Assembly (NCBI RefSeq): GCF_002161355.1 | Contig: NZ_NFHL01000001.1 | Span: 372,001 to 436,000, forward strand | Reading direction: 5' to 3' | DNA from: Lachnoclostridium sp. An76 | GTDB taxonomy: Bacteria; Bacillota; Clostridia; Lachnospirales; Lachnospiraceae | Length of the DNA stretch: 64,000 nucleotides | Shown: positions 43,024-51,834 of the stretch, piece by piece | How the letters are laid out: the number at the start of each line of letters is the position of its first letter | How positions within the stretch are numbered: the stretch's first letter is position 1 | The notes under the pieces: model-generated | Databases searched by the model: none | Told to the model about the DNA's origin: nothing | What the model saw: the letters and a program-made list of their open reading frames with translations, nothing else | Made by a program: the position numbers and the translations under genes

Positions 43024-43221
43024 ATGACAGGTACAGTGAAATGGTTTAACAACCAGAAGGGCTATGGATTCATCTCTGATTCTGAGGGAAACGACATCTT
43101 CGTCCACTACTCAGGACTCGTAATGGATGGGTTCAAAACTCTGGAGGAAGGCCAGGCTGTTGAATTCGAAGTGACAGAAGGCGCTAAGGGACCGCAGGCA
43201 ACAAATGTAGTAAAACTTTAA
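43024..43221 (+). CDS. Cold-shock protein, CspA family
   Basis: The 65-residue single OB-fold protein has both RNA-binding motifs, KGYGFI and DIFVHY. It is an RNA chaperone in the cytoplasm. ATG at 43024 was chosen because GGAGGG lies just upstream; an ATG five codons earlier would contain that site. It is monocistronic, followed by a strong terminator. Confidence 0.96.
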   Translation: MTGTVKWFNNQKGYGFISDSEGNDIFVHYSGLVMDGFKTLEEGQAVEFEVTEGAKGPQATNVVKL

Positions 43222-43300
43222 TCAGATTTTTTAATGTACCTTTTAATATATAAACAGACTTGATTTATTATTAAAAAGCTATACTGAGAAATGCGATTAA

Positions 43301-43365
43301 AAAACAGAGCTGCCGTATCATTGGTTTGGATCGTTCCTGACCTCTGATACGGCAGCTCTGTTTTT
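43301..43365. terminator. Bidirectional terminator
   Basis: CAGAGCTGCCGTATCA (43305-43320) pairs perfectly with TGATACGGCAGCTCTG (43345-43360) over 16 bp, flanked by A4 on the left and T5 on the right. It serves both the cold-shock gene and the converging arylpyruvate operon. Confidence 0.93.
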
Positions 43366-43439
43366 ATTGTTCTAACCTGTTACGGATGTCTGACAGGGAA
43401 AACGCTGTTCTTTACGATACGCTCTTTGCAATATGTCCT

Positions 43440-43889
43440 CTACAATGCGTTCTTTATATTGGACACGTACGCCTCCGAAGCTTCCCACACATCAAATCCG
43501 CTTCCCCTCAGGATATCCACTACCCTTGCAGGGTCATCGCATTTGAGGACAGCAGAAGCATCCTCGCCGTTGGCGAATGCGTACATGTATTCAATGTTCA
43601 CCTCGCCCTCCACGATCTGGTGCATGGCGCGGCTTAAAGACCCTGTCTCATGGGGCACCCGGAGCGCGACCACATCTGTGAGCATGGCTGTGATGCCGTT
43701 TTCTTTCAGGACCGCTTTTCCTTTGTTCGGATCGGATACGATCATGCGGAGCATGCCGTACTCTGTCGTGTCCGCCAGGCTGAGAGCGACGATGTTCACG
43801 TCATTCCCCGCAAGGACAGAGAGCACTTCGTCCAGCCTTCCTTCACGGTTTTCCAAAAATACCGATAACTGTTGGATCGTGATTCCCAT
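43440..43889 (-). CDS. Tandem ACT-domain protein (last gene of operon)
   Basis: The 149-residue protein consists of two ACT domains (VFLENREGRLDEVLSVL; RVPHETGSLSRAMHQI), with no enzyme domain. ACT pairs usually bind amino acids. AGGGAGG precedes the ATG. It follows a paaK gene by 18 bp, and a similar ACT protein is encoded three genes earlier. Such proteins often accompany phenylacetate-CoA ligases in anaerobes; an aromatic amino-acid sensor or ligase partner is a reasonable inference. Confidence 0.87.
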   Translation of the reverse strand: MGITIQQLSVFLENREGRLDEVLSVLAGNDVNIVALSLADTTEYGMLRMIVSDPNKGKAVLKENGITAMLTDVVALRVPHETGSLSRAMHQIVEGEVNIEYMYAFANGEDASAVLKCDDPARVVDILRGSGFDVWEASEAYVSNIKNAL

Positions 43890-43907
43890 AACTTCTACCT
43901 CCCTCTC

Positions 43908-45242
43908 TTATTTCAGATTTCTGTTGTCGATCACGCGGACAGCCTTGCCCTCGCTTCTCTGGATCGACTTCGGCTCTACCAGCTTCACTCTCACTGAGAC
44001 GCCGAGCGCGGTCTTAAGTGTAGCTGCGATCTTATTGCGCAGCGCGTCCAGCTTACGGATCTCGTCAGAGAATACGCTCTCATCCACTTCCACCATAACG
44101 GTCAGGACGTCCATATTGTCCTCTCTGTCAACGATCATCAGATAGTGAGGCGCTACCACGCCGCCCATGGACAGGAGCGCTGTCTCCACCTGGGTCGGGA
44201 ATACATTGACGCCGCGGATGACTTTCATGTCGTCTGTCCTTCCGGTGAACTTGGAGATCCTCGGAAGTGTACGCCCGCACTCACAGGTACTGTGGTCAAT
44301 GCTGGTCAGGTCCTTCGTGCGGTAGCGGATCAGAGGCATCGCCTCCTTCGCCAGCGTTGTGAATACCAGTTCTCCGGTCTCGCCGTCCGCGCAGCGCTCA
44401 TGCGTCGCCGGATCGAGCACTTCCGGATAGAAATAGTCGTGATGCACATGAAGCCCTGCCTTGTGGATGCAGTCCTGCGCTACGCCCGGTCCGGTTATCT
44501 CGCACAGCCCGTAGATATCGAAGCAGTTGATGTGGAGGATGCTCTCGATCTTCTTGCGCATCTCCTCTGTCCAGGGCTCCGCCCCGTGGATGCCTGCCTT
44601 TAACTTCATATGGTCAACAAGCCCTGCCTCCTGGATGGACTCCGCAAGATACAGCGCGTAAGAAGGAGTGCACGCGAACGCAGTGGCGCCCAGGTCTTCC
44701 ATGCACATCATCTGGCGCTTCGTGTTGCCCGCTGACATGGGGATCGCCATCGCGCCCAGCGCTTTCGCGCCGTAGTCAAGTCCCAGTCCTCCGGTAAAGA
44801 GTCCGTACCCGTAGCAGACATGGATGATATCTTCCTCCGTAAGTCCCGCCATCGTCAGGCCTCTTGCCACGCATTCTCCCCATACATCTACATCTTTCCG
44901 GGAGTACGGTGCGATCGTAAGTTTTCCCGTCGTTCCGGAGGTTCCCTGCACACGCACCACGTCTTTCTTCGGGATCGCAAGAAGCCCGAACGGATAATTA
45001 TCCCTCAAGTCTTCCTTTGTAGTAAACGGAAGTTTCCCGATATCCTCGATGGACCGGATATCCCCCGGCTCCACGCCTCTCTGCTGCATCTTCCTGCGGT
45101 AGAATGGCACATTGTCGTATACTCTCTTTACCACATCCACGAGACGCCGGCTCTGGAGGTCCGCCATCTCATCCCTGCTCATGCATTCGATCTTCGGATC
45201 CCTGATCCGCTCTACCCAGTTTTCTAATGATACTGCCGCCAT
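43908..45242 (-). CDS. Phenylacetate-CoA ligase family protein (paralog 1)
   Basis: This adenylate-forming enzyme activates arylacetates with CoA, or runs in reverse to make ATP from aryl-acetyl-CoA. The 444-residue protein has the phosphate loop TSGTTGK (101-107), the adenylation motif YGLCEITGPG and the C-terminal hinge YRTKDLT. AAGGAG lies 10 bases before the ATG. It is flanked by the two ACT genes. Beside iorAB it probably handles phenyl-, indole- or hydroxyphenyl-acetate. Confidence 0.9.
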   Translation of the reverse strand: MAAVSLENWVERIRDPKIECMSRDEMADLQSRRLVDVVKRVYDNVPFYRRKMQQRGVEPGDIRSIEDIGKLPFTTKEDLRDNYPFGLLAIPKKDVVRVQGTSGTTGKLTIAPYSRKDVDVWGECVARGLTMAGLTEEDIIHVCYGYGLFTGGLGLDYGAKALGAMAIPMSAGNTKRQMMCMEDLGATAFACTPSYALYLAESIQEAGLVDHMKLKAGIHGAEPWTEEMRKKIESILHINCFDIYGLCEITGPGVAQDCIHKAGLHVHHDYFYPEVLDPATHERCADGETGELVFTTLAKEAMPLIRYRTKDLTSIDHSTCECGRTLPRISKFTGRTDDMKVIRGVNVFPTQVETALLSMGGVVAPHYLMIVDREDNMDVLTVMVEVDESVFSDEIRKLDALRNKIAATLKTALGVSVRVKLVEPKSIQRSEGKAVRVIDNRNLK

Positions 45243-45266
45243 TTTCTTATTTCTCCTTTGATATCC

Positions 45267-45686
45267 TTATAGTTCTTCTTCCTCTACGAGCTTTACTTCG
45301 GCAGCCCGGAGGACATTTTCCGCTCTCTCAAAATCGTCCGTATGAAATACCATGACAGGAGCTTTCCCTTCGCGGATCACAAAAGAATAAATATAGTTCA
45401 CATTGATCTGTCCGTCTGCGAGGATCTTGAGCATCTGGTTTAAGTTGCCCTTCTCGTCCTGGAGTTCCGCCCCGATCACATCGCTGACTCTGGTCACAAA
45501 TCCTCTCTTTGTGAGGCTCTCCTTTGCCCGGACAGGATCATCGACTACAAGGCGCATGATGCCGAACTCCGGCGTGTCGAACGTTGAGATCGCGCGGATG
45601 TTTACATGCTCCTCTGTGAGGACAGAGGTCACGTTCATCATGCTCCCCGGCTGATTTTCCACAAATACTGATATCTGCCTGATCAT
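45267..45686 (-). CDS. Tandem ACT-domain protein
   Basis: The 139-residue protein has two ACT domains (QISVFVENQPGSMMNVTSVL and DEKGNLNQMLKIL). It is a paralog of the protein ending at 43440. ATG at 45686 is preferred to a GTG three codons upstream because AAGGG is then at workable distance. It lies between iorB and paaK. Confidence 0.85.
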   Translation of the reverse strand: MIRQISVFVENQPGSMMNVTSVLTEEHVNIRAISTFDTPEFGIMRLVVDDPVRAKESLTKRGFVTRVSDVIGAELQDEKGNLNQMLKILADGQINVNYIYSFVIREGKAPVMVFHTDDFERAENVLRAAEVKLVEEEEL

Positions 45687-45732
45687 TACTATCACCGCCC
45701 TTCATCACAAACTGTTTTCTGTCTGACCGAAG

Positions 45733-46308
45733 TTACTGCGCGATGCCGTAACCTACGTCAAATGCTTTTTTATTGATCTCCACTGTCTTCGGAGGCACTG
45801 TCTTTTCGATCACCTCATACCACTGCTCTTTTGTAAAGTCCATATGCTGCGCGGCGATCCCCAGCACGATCAGGTTGAACACACGGGGATTCCCCAGCTT
45901 CTTTGACTCTTCTGTGGCATTTACCTTATAGACTTTATGATCTTTTTCCAGATCTTCCAGTATATTTTTCGGATACTGCGCCGCGCCGATGACGACCGGC
46001 ATGGGGTCGATCCGCCAGTCATTGACGATGAGCACCCCGTCTTTTTTCAGGAAATGCGCGTACCTGAGGGCCTCCAGCCTCTCAAACGCGATGATCACGT
46101 CAGCCTGCCCCTCTTCCACGATGGGCTCTGCCACCTTGTCGCCGTAGCGCACAAAGGTCACAACGCTTCCGCCCCTCTGCGCCATCCCGTGTACCTCGGA
46201 CAGCTTTACATCATAGCCTCCCGCGATCGTCAGGCCTCCTAAGATACGGCTTGTGAGGAGAGTTCCCTGACCGCCCACACCGACGATCATAATATTCTTT
46301 ACTGCCAT
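45733..46308 (-). CDS. iorB: Indolepyruvate:ferredoxin oxidoreductase, beta subunit
   Basis: The 191-residue gamma-type subunit begins NIMIVGVGGQGTLLTSRIL and has EVHGMAQRGGSVVTFVRYG, as in IorB and related 2-oxoacid oxidoreductases. With IorA it converts arylpyruvates to aryl-acetyl-CoA, reducing ferredoxin. The ATG is 2 bases beyond the iorA stop and its ribosome site lies in the end of iorA, so the subunits are coupled. Confidence 0.93.
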   Translation of the reverse strand: MAVKNIMIVGVGGQGTLLTSRILGGLTIAGGYDVKLSEVHGMAQRGGSVVTFVRYGDKVAEPIVEEGQADVIIAFERLEALRYAHFLKKDGVLIVNDWRIDPMPVVIGAAQYPKNILEDLEKDHKVYKVNATEESKKLGNPRVFNLIVLGIAAQHMDFTKEQWYEVIEKTVPPKTVEINKKAFDVGYGIAQ

Positions 46309-46310
46309 GA

Positions 46311-48056
46311 CTATTCTCCCTCCTTTACAAGCTCGATGGCATCAAATTTACAGAGCTGTTCACACAGCCCGCAGCCCGTGCACATCGTATCATCGATGCG
46401 GATCGTACCGTCCGGGTTCTTTGTCATTGCCGGACATCCGGGCTTCATGCACATGCCACACTTTTTGCATTTATCCGCATGGGCGGTATAAAGCGGTTTT
46501 TTGCGCTTATCAAGAAGCACGCAGGGCGTCTTTGTGATGATGACAGACACCTCGTCCTTTTCATTTTCCTCTTTGATCGTCTTCTCCAGGAGCGGCAGGT
46601 CGAATGCATTGATCTCATACACATTCTTCACGCCGATAGCGCGGCAGAGCGCCTGGATATTGATCGCGTAGGTCGGATCTCCCTGGAGCGTCTTTCCTGT
46701 GGCCGCGTGGTCCTGGTGCCCGGTCATTCCTGTGGTTGAGTTATCCATGATGATAACGGTTCCCGTGGCATTGTTGTATACCATATTCATCAGGGAATTC
46801 ACGCCTGTGTGCATAAATGTGGAATCCCCGATCACTGCCACCCAGTTCTTTATGTAGTCTTTGCCCTTTGCCTTCTCCATCCCGTGCAGGGTGGAGATGC
46901 TGGAGCCCATGCACATGGTCGTATCGATCACGCTCAGCGGCGCCACTGCGCCCAGTGTATAGCAGCCGATATCTCCTGCCGCGTGCATTTTGAGCTTGTT
47001 CAGCACATAGAATACGCTCCTGTGCGGACATCCCGGACAGAGGATCGGCGGCCTTCCCGGCGCCTTTGCCGGCTCTTTGAGGCCCAGGTCCTGCTTCAGG
47101 ATCGCTTCTCTGAGCATGTTGGCGCTGTACTCGCCCTGGACAGTGAGGATTTCCTTTCCTGTACACTCGATGCCCCAGGACTTCACCTGCTCCTCGATCA
47201 CCGGATCGAGTTCCTCTACAATATATAATGTGTCAACCTTTGACGCGAAATCTTCGATCAGTTTTCTCGGAAGCGGGTTCACCATGCCCAGTTTCAGCAC
47301 GGACGCTTCCGGCATCGCCTCTTTTACATACTGGTACGGGATACCGCTGGTGATGACGCCGATCTTTGTATCGTTCATTTCCACCACATTGATGGGCAGC
47401 GTATTGGCAGCTTCCGCCAGTTCCAGGTTGCGCTTCTCGATCTCGATATGGCGGATCTTCGCGTTGCCCGGCATCATGACATTCTTTGTCACATTTTTCT
47501 CATAAGGCTTATCCTCCGGCTCCACACGTTCACACAGCTCCACCAGTCCCTGAGAGTGCGCCAGTCTCGTCGTCGTGCGGAAGATGAACGGACGGTCAAA
47601 TTTCTCGCTCAGCTCAAAAGCAGCCTTAAAGAACTCCTTTGCCTCCGCGCTGTCCGACGGCTCGATCACCGGGATCTGGGCTGCCCTTGCCACCATCCTT
47701 GTATCCTGCTCGTTCTGGGAGCTGTACAGTCCCGGATCGTCTGCCACCACGATGACAAGCCCTCCGTTCACTCCCATATAGGATACGGAATACAGCGGGT
47801 CAGCCGCCACATTTAGCCCCACATGCTTCATACACGCCATGGAGCGCACTCCGGAAAGGCTCGCGCCTACGGCAACCTCAGTCGCCACTTTCTCATTCGG
47901 CGCCCACTCCTCATATACATCGTCCCTGTACTGGACAAGGTATTCACTAATCTCCGTGCTGGGCGTCCCCGGATATGCAGAGGATACTTTTACCCCTGCC
48001 TCGTATGCTCCGCGGGCGATCGCTTCGTTGCCCAGCATGATCACTCTTTCTCCCAT
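46311..48056 (-). CDS. iorA: Indolepyruvate:ferredoxin oxidoreductase, alpha subunit
   Basis: The 581-residue catalytic subunit has a pyrimidine-binding N-terminal half, a ThDP domain with GDSTFMHTGVNSL and MDNSTTGMTGHQ, and a C-terminal ferredoxin-like part with two 4Fe-4S motifs (CKKCGMCMKPGCP and CTGCGLCEQLCK). It decarboxylates aryl-2-oxoacids from Trp, Phe and Tyr. ATG at 48056 is preferred over one four codons upstream, which would overlap the ribosome site. It follows the first paaK directly. Confidence 0.95.
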   Translation of the reverse strand: MGERVIMLGNEAIARGAYEAGVKVSSAYPGTPSTEISEYLVQYRDDVYEEWAPNEKVATEVAVGASLSGVRSMACMKHVGLNVAADPLYSVSYMGVNGGLVIVVADDPGLYSSQNEQDTRMVARAAQIPVIEPSDSAEAKEFFKAAFELSEKFDRPFIFRTTTRLAHSQGLVELCERVEPEDKPYEKNVTKNVMMPGNAKIRHIEIEKRNLELAEAANTLPINVVEMNDTKIGVITSGIPYQYVKEAMPEASVLKLGMVNPLPRKLIEDFASKVDTLYIVEELDPVIEEQVKSWGIECTGKEILTVQGEYSANMLREAILKQDLGLKEPAKAPGRPPILCPGCPHRSVFYVLNKLKMHAAGDIGCYTLGAVAPLSVIDTTMCMGSSISTLHGMEKAKGKDYIKNWVAVIGDSTFMHTGVNSLMNMVYNNATGTVIIMDNSTTGMTGHQDHAATGKTLQGDPTYAINIQALCRAIGVKNVYEINAFDLPLLEKTIKEENEKDEVSVIITKTPCVLLDKRKKPLYTAHADKCKKCGMCMKPGCPAMTKNPDGTIRIDDTMCTGCGLCEQLCKFDAIELVKEGE

Positions 48057-48057
48057 T

Positions 48058-49368
48058 TTACAGTCCATCCTTTCGTAAATCTGTCACTCTCTTTGCCTTG
48101 CCCTCAAACCGCTTCAGCGAATTCGGGGCTACCAGGCGGATCTGGGTCGCAAGCCCTAACTGTGCCTTCAGGGCTCTCTGGATCCTGGCTTCCAGCTCGC
48201 TCAGCTTTCCGTAGCTGTCGAGCAGCCTGTCATCGATCAGCTCTACGGTGATCGTCATGACATCCAGCCTGTTCTTCCTCTCCACGAGGATCTCATAGTG
48301 CGGTCCGATCTCTTCGATCTTTAAGAGCACTTCCTCGATCTGGGTCGGGAATACATTGACGCCGCGAATCACGAGCATGTCGTCCGCGCGCCCGGAGATA
48401 TTCTCGATCCTGCATGTGGTGCGTCCGCATCTGCACGGCTCATACATCAGCCGCGTCAGGTCGCCGGTCCGGTATCTGACCAGGGGCAGGGCTTCCTTGC
48501 CGAGGCAGGTCACCACCAGTTCTCCCAGCTCTCCCGGCGGGAGCACTTCTTCTGTCTCCGGGTCAATGACCTCCGGGATGAACCAGTCCTCATTGACATG
48601 CATGCCGCACAGCTCCGTACACTCTCCTGCCACACCCGGCCCGCACAGCTCGCTCATGCCGTAGTTCTGGGTGCAGATGAACTGGTCTCCCCAGACCTTG
48701 TGCATCTCGTCACGCATGGGCTCGGTCATGCCCTCGCCGCCGAACAGCCCGATGTGGAGCTTTAAGTCTTTCGCCGGGTCGATGCCTCTTTTGCGGATCT
48801 CCTCGCCCAGGTGCAGGGCGTAGGACGGTGTGGCCACGAGAAGGGTCACTCCCATATCCTGTAAGAACATGATCTGCTTGTTCGTATTCCCTGAAGACAT
48901 CGGGATCACGGACGCCCCGATCTTCTCAAGTCCCCCGTGGAGCCCCAGCGCTCCTGTGAATGTGCCGTACCCGAACGAGATCTGCGCCACATCGTCCGCT
49001 GTCGCGCCGCCCATACAGGCGATCCTTGCCACATTGTTCAGCCACATATCCAGGTCATTCCTCGTGTACCCCACGACCGTCGGCTTGCCTGTCGTGCCGG
49101 AACTTGCATGGTAGCGCACGATTTCCTTTTTGTCCACCGCGAACAGCCCGTCCGGGTAGTTGTCCCTGAAATCCGCCTTGTATGTAAACGGCAGTTTCTT
49201 AAGGTCATCCAGTGAGCGGATGTCCTCCGGCTTTATCCCTGCCGCATCCATTTTCTCACGGTAAGGCTTTACTCTGTCATAGATATAGCGGACCGTGCCC
49301 TTCAGCTTCGCGAACTGTATGGCTTCGATCTCATCTCTCGGCAGAGTCTCTTCCTTTGCCCATATCAT
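48058..49368 (-). CDS. Phenylacetate-CoA ligase family protein (paralog 2)
   Basis: The 436-residue adenylate-forming enzyme has ASSGTTGKPT (phosphate loop, 88-97), NYGMSELCGPG and the hinge YRTGDLT. ATG at 49368 is preceded by AAGGAGG. A -10-like TATACT (complement of 49415-49420) and a small hairpin TGCCGC-TTC-GCGGCA lie in the leader, so transcription of the whole six-gene unit probably starts here. It is clearly diverged from paralog 1, suggesting a different arylacetate. Confidence 0.9.
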   Translation of the reverse strand: MIWAKEETLPRDEIEAIQFAKLKGTVRYIYDRVKPYREKMDAAGIKPEDIRSLDDLKKLPFTYKADFRDNYPDGLFAVDKKEIVRYHASSGTTGKPTVVGYTRNDLDMWLNNVARIACMGGATADDVAQISFGYGTFTGALGLHGGLEKIGASVIPMSSGNTNKQIMFLQDMGVTLLVATPSYALHLGEEIRKRGIDPAKDLKLHIGLFGGEGMTEPMRDEMHKVWGDQFICTQNYGMSELCGPGVAGECTELCGMHVNEDWFIPEVIDPETEEVLPPGELGELVVTCLGKEALPLVRYRTGDLTRLMYEPCRCGRTTCRIENISGRADDMLVIRGVNVFPTQIEEVLLKIEEIGPHYEILVERKNRLDVMTITVELIDDRLLDSYGKLSELEARIQRALKAQLGLATQIRLVAPNSLKRFEGKAKRVTDLRKDGL

Positions 49369-49446
49369 TGTGTATACCTCCTTCAATATGCCGCTTCGCG
49401 GCAGAACTGCTACCAGTATACCACATTGCTTTTTCAAGTTAAAGTG

Positions 49447-49797
49447 CTAAATCAGTTTTTCTTCCCATTCTTTTTCCCTGAATCCGACCAGGACTTTTTC
49501 TCCGTCCACAAGGATGGGTCGCTTTACGAGCATACCGTCCGAGGCAAGGAGGGCAAACTGCTCTTCCTCTCCCATATCAGGGAGCCTGTCCTTTAATTTC
49601 ATCTCTTTATACAGGTTCCCGCTTGTGTTAAAGAAGCGCTTCAGCGGCAGTCCGCTCTTCTGATGCCATTCTTTGAGTTCTTCTGCTGTGGGATTGTCCG
49701 TCTTGATATCGCGCAGCTCATACTCCAGTCCTTTCTCCTCCAGCCATTTCTTCGCTTTCATGCATGTGCTGCATTTCGGGTAGCATACAAATAACAT
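49447..49797 (-). CDS. ArsC/Spx-family thioredoxin-fold protein
   Basis: The 116-residue protein has CSTC in YPKCSTCMKAKKWLEEKG and the family RPILVDG. It belongs to the ArsC/Spx/YffB group. Without arsenic genes beside it, an arsenate reductase role is unproven; a redox or regulatory role is equally possible. GGCGG precedes the ATG. It is divergent from the flavoprotein gene, and about 80 bp separate it from the paaK operon. Confidence 0.85.
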   Translation of the reverse strand: MLFVCYPKCSTCMKAKKWLEEKGLEYELRDIKTDNPTAEELKEWHQKSGLPLKRFFNTSGNLYKEMKLKDRLPDMGEEEQFALLASDGMLVKRPILVDGEKVLVGFREKEWEEKLI

Positions 49798-49933
49798 GTT
49801 TCTTTCCGCCTTTCTTCTTATCTAAAACCATCCATCACTATATTACCACAGAATCTTTGCCGCTTCAGCTTCAATTTGTCCTCTTTTTTGGCCTCTGCTC
49901 TCAAATAAATACATTTCAGGCGCCTCTGGCATA

Positions 49934-49961
49934 TTGCGAATTTCTGCTTTTATGTTAGAAT
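49934..49961 (+). promoter_or_regulatory. Promoter of the flavodiiron gene
   Basis: TTGCGA (49934-49939) and TAGAAT (49956-49961) are spaced by 16 bases. The leader contains a small GGCCGC/GCGGCC hairpin at 49985-50003, just before the ribosome site. Confidence 0.55.
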
Positions 49962-50024
49962 AGATACGTCTTAAGATTTTGTCTGGCCGCGCCGGATGCG
50001 GCCGTTACATAAGGAGGAATTATC

Positions 50025-51227
50025 ATGCATTGTTTTAGAAAAGTAACTGAGGATCTGTACTGGGTCGGCGGCAGCGACCGGAGACTGGAGCTCTTCGAAA
50101 ACATCTTCCCTCTCACAAAGGGAGTCTCTTACAATTCCTATCTGCTCCTTGATGAGAAGACTGTTCTCTTTGACTCCGCGGACTATTCCATTGGCCGCCA
50201 GTTCCTTGAGAACGTAAAAGCCGTACTGGACGGGCGCGCCCTGGATTATCTCGTAGTGAACCACATGGAGCCGGACCACTGCGCTATGATCGAAGAACTG
50301 GTCCTGCGCTATCCGGATATGAAGCTCATCGGGAATGCCAAGACCTTCCCCATGATCAGCCAGTTCTTTGACTTTGACCTGGACGGCAGGACAGTCACCG
50401 TAAAGGAAGGGGATACCTTCTCTTCCGGGAAGCACACTCTCCACTTCGTCATGGCTCCCATGGTGCACTGGCCGGAGGCGATGATGACTTATGATGAGAC
50501 GGACAAAGTCCTCTTCTCCGCTGACGCCTTCGGGACCTTTGGCGCCCTGAACGGCAATATCTTCAACGATGAGCTTGATTTTGACAGGGAGTGGCTGGAC
50601 GAGGCTCGCCGCTACTATACAAATATCGTCGGCAAATACGGCATGCAGGTGCAGAACGTGCTGAAAAAAGCTTCCGGGCTTGATATCAGCGTCATCTGCC
50701 CGCTCCACGGACCGATCTGGCGCACGGACCTGGACTACATCATCGGGAAATATGATATCTGGAGCAGATATGAGCCGGAGGAGAAGGGTGTTATGATCGC
50801 CTACGCTTCCATGTACGGGAACACAGAGAACATGGCTGAGATCTTCGCCGCAGCCCTCGCTGAGGCAGGCGTAAAAAATATCAGGATGCACAACATCTCC
50901 AAGACCCATGTATCCGAGCTGATCTCCGACAGCTTCAAATACAGCCATATCGTCCTGGCGGCGCCCACTTACAACAATGGCATCTACCCGCTCATGGACA
51001 ATTACCTGGAGGACATGAAGGCGCTGGCGCTGCAGAACCGCACAGTGGCAGTCCTGGGGAACGGCACCTGGGCTCCCCAGTCCACCAAGCTGATCTCCGC
51101 CAAGATCGGCGAGATGAAGAATATGCGTCTCCTGGACGGAGCAGTCACCATCAAATCCGCTGTAAAAGATCCCCAGATGGAAGAAATCACATCTCTGGCA
51201 GGACAAATCGCGGAAGAAGTGTTATAA
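50025..51227 (+). CDS. A-type flavoprotein (flavodiiron, FprA-like)
   Basis: This enzyme reduces oxygen to water, or nitric oxide to N2O, protecting anaerobes. The 400-residue protein has a metallo-beta-lactamase-like diiron domain with H80-x-E82-x-D84-H85 (HMEPDH), MVHWPEAM, SADAFG and LHGPIWR. A flavodoxin domain follows from about residue 255 (ASMYGNTENMAE). AAGGAGG lies before the ATG. The cytidylate-kinase-like gene follows by 42 bp. The NADH or rubredoxin partner is not nearby. Confidence 0.95.
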   Translation: MHCFRKVTEDLYWVGGSDRRLELFENIFPLTKGVSYNSYLLLDEKTVLFDSADYSIGRQFLENVKAVLDGRALDYLVVNHMEPDHCAMIEELVLRYPDMKLIGNAKTFPMISQFFDFDLDGRTVTVKEGDTFSSGKHTLHFVMAPMVHWPEAMMTYDETDKVLFSADAFGTFGALNGNIFNDELDFDREWLDEARRYYTNIVGKYGMQVQNVLKKASGLDISVICPLHGPIWRTDLDYIIGKYDIWSRYEPEEKGVMIAYASMYGNTENMAEIFAAALAEAGVKNIRMHNISKTHVSELISDSFKYSHIVLAAPTYNNGIYPLMDNYLEDMKALALQNRTVAVLGNGTWAPQSTKLISAKIGEMKNMRLLDGAVTIKSAVKDPQMEEITSLAGQIAEEVL

Positions 51228-51269
51228 TAGCAGTTATCTTACATTGTAATTTACGAAGGAGGAGTTCTT

Positions 51270-51755
51270 ATGAAATTAGTGATCACCATGAGCAGACGTT
51301 TCGGAACCGGAGCAAGCATCATCGCAAAAGAACTTTCCGAGCGTCTCGATATCCCTGTATACGACAAGGCGTACATCGAGGAACAGCTTCACGACCACAT
51401 GTATGAAAGCGAGGCGGAAGCCATCCGCAAACTGGCGGAGAAGCCCTGCATCATCCTCGGGAGATGCGCTTCCGATATCCTTAAGGACAGGATGAATGTA
51501 CTGAACATCTTCGTATGCGCGGACAAAGAAGACCGCATCCGCCGGATCATGGGCAAGGATAACCTGTCCTATGATGAGGCGAAGGAAAAAGTGGAGAAAA
51601 CTGACGAGGAGAGAGCCTCCTATTATTATGAGCATACCGGCAAGACATGGGGAGATGTGAATGATTACCACATGATCATGGACACCTCCGAGCTGGGCGT
51701 GGAGAACTGCGCGGATATCCTGATGCATTACTTTGAGAAGTGCGAGTATATCTGA
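51270..51755 (+). CDS. Cytidylate-kinase-like family protein
   Basis: The 161-residue protein begins VITMSRRFGTGASIIAKELSE (split by its P-loop turn), a degenerate version of the family P-loop, and has GRCASDIL and IRRIMGKD. It resembles the stand-alone cytidylate-kinase-like proteins common in Lachnospiraceae, but is shorter than the usual ~200 residues. True CMP kinase activity is uncertain. AAGGAGG precedes the ATG. It is probably co-transcribed with the flavoprotein gene. Confidence 0.85.
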   Translation: MKLVITMSRRFGTGASIIAKELSERLDIPVYDKAYIEEQLHDHMYESEAEAIRKLAEKPCIILGRCASDILKDRMNVLNIFVCADKEDRIRRIMGKDNLSYDEAKEKVEKTDEERASYYYEHTGKTWGDVNDYHMIMDTSELGVENCADILMHYFEKCEYI

Positions 51756-51779
51756 CCTTTCAGTTTACATTAAGAGATG

Positions 51780-51817
51780 AAAGAGGGCATCATCAGATCA
51801 GATGATACCCTCTTTTT
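51780..51817. terminator. Bidirectional terminator
   Basis: AAAGAGGG-CATCATC and GATGATA-CCCTCTTTTT pair over about 14 of 15 positions around a 6-base loop, with a T-run on the plus side and A residues on the minus side. It lies between the cytidylate-kinase-like gene and the converging gene at 51835. Confidence 0.88.
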
Positions 51818-51834
51818 AAATACCTTATTCCATC

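Noticed and set aside
49447-49797. Arsenate resistance gene
   Set aside because: The fold is ArsC-like but no arsR, arsB or acr3 gene is nearby, so arsenate reduction is not claimed.
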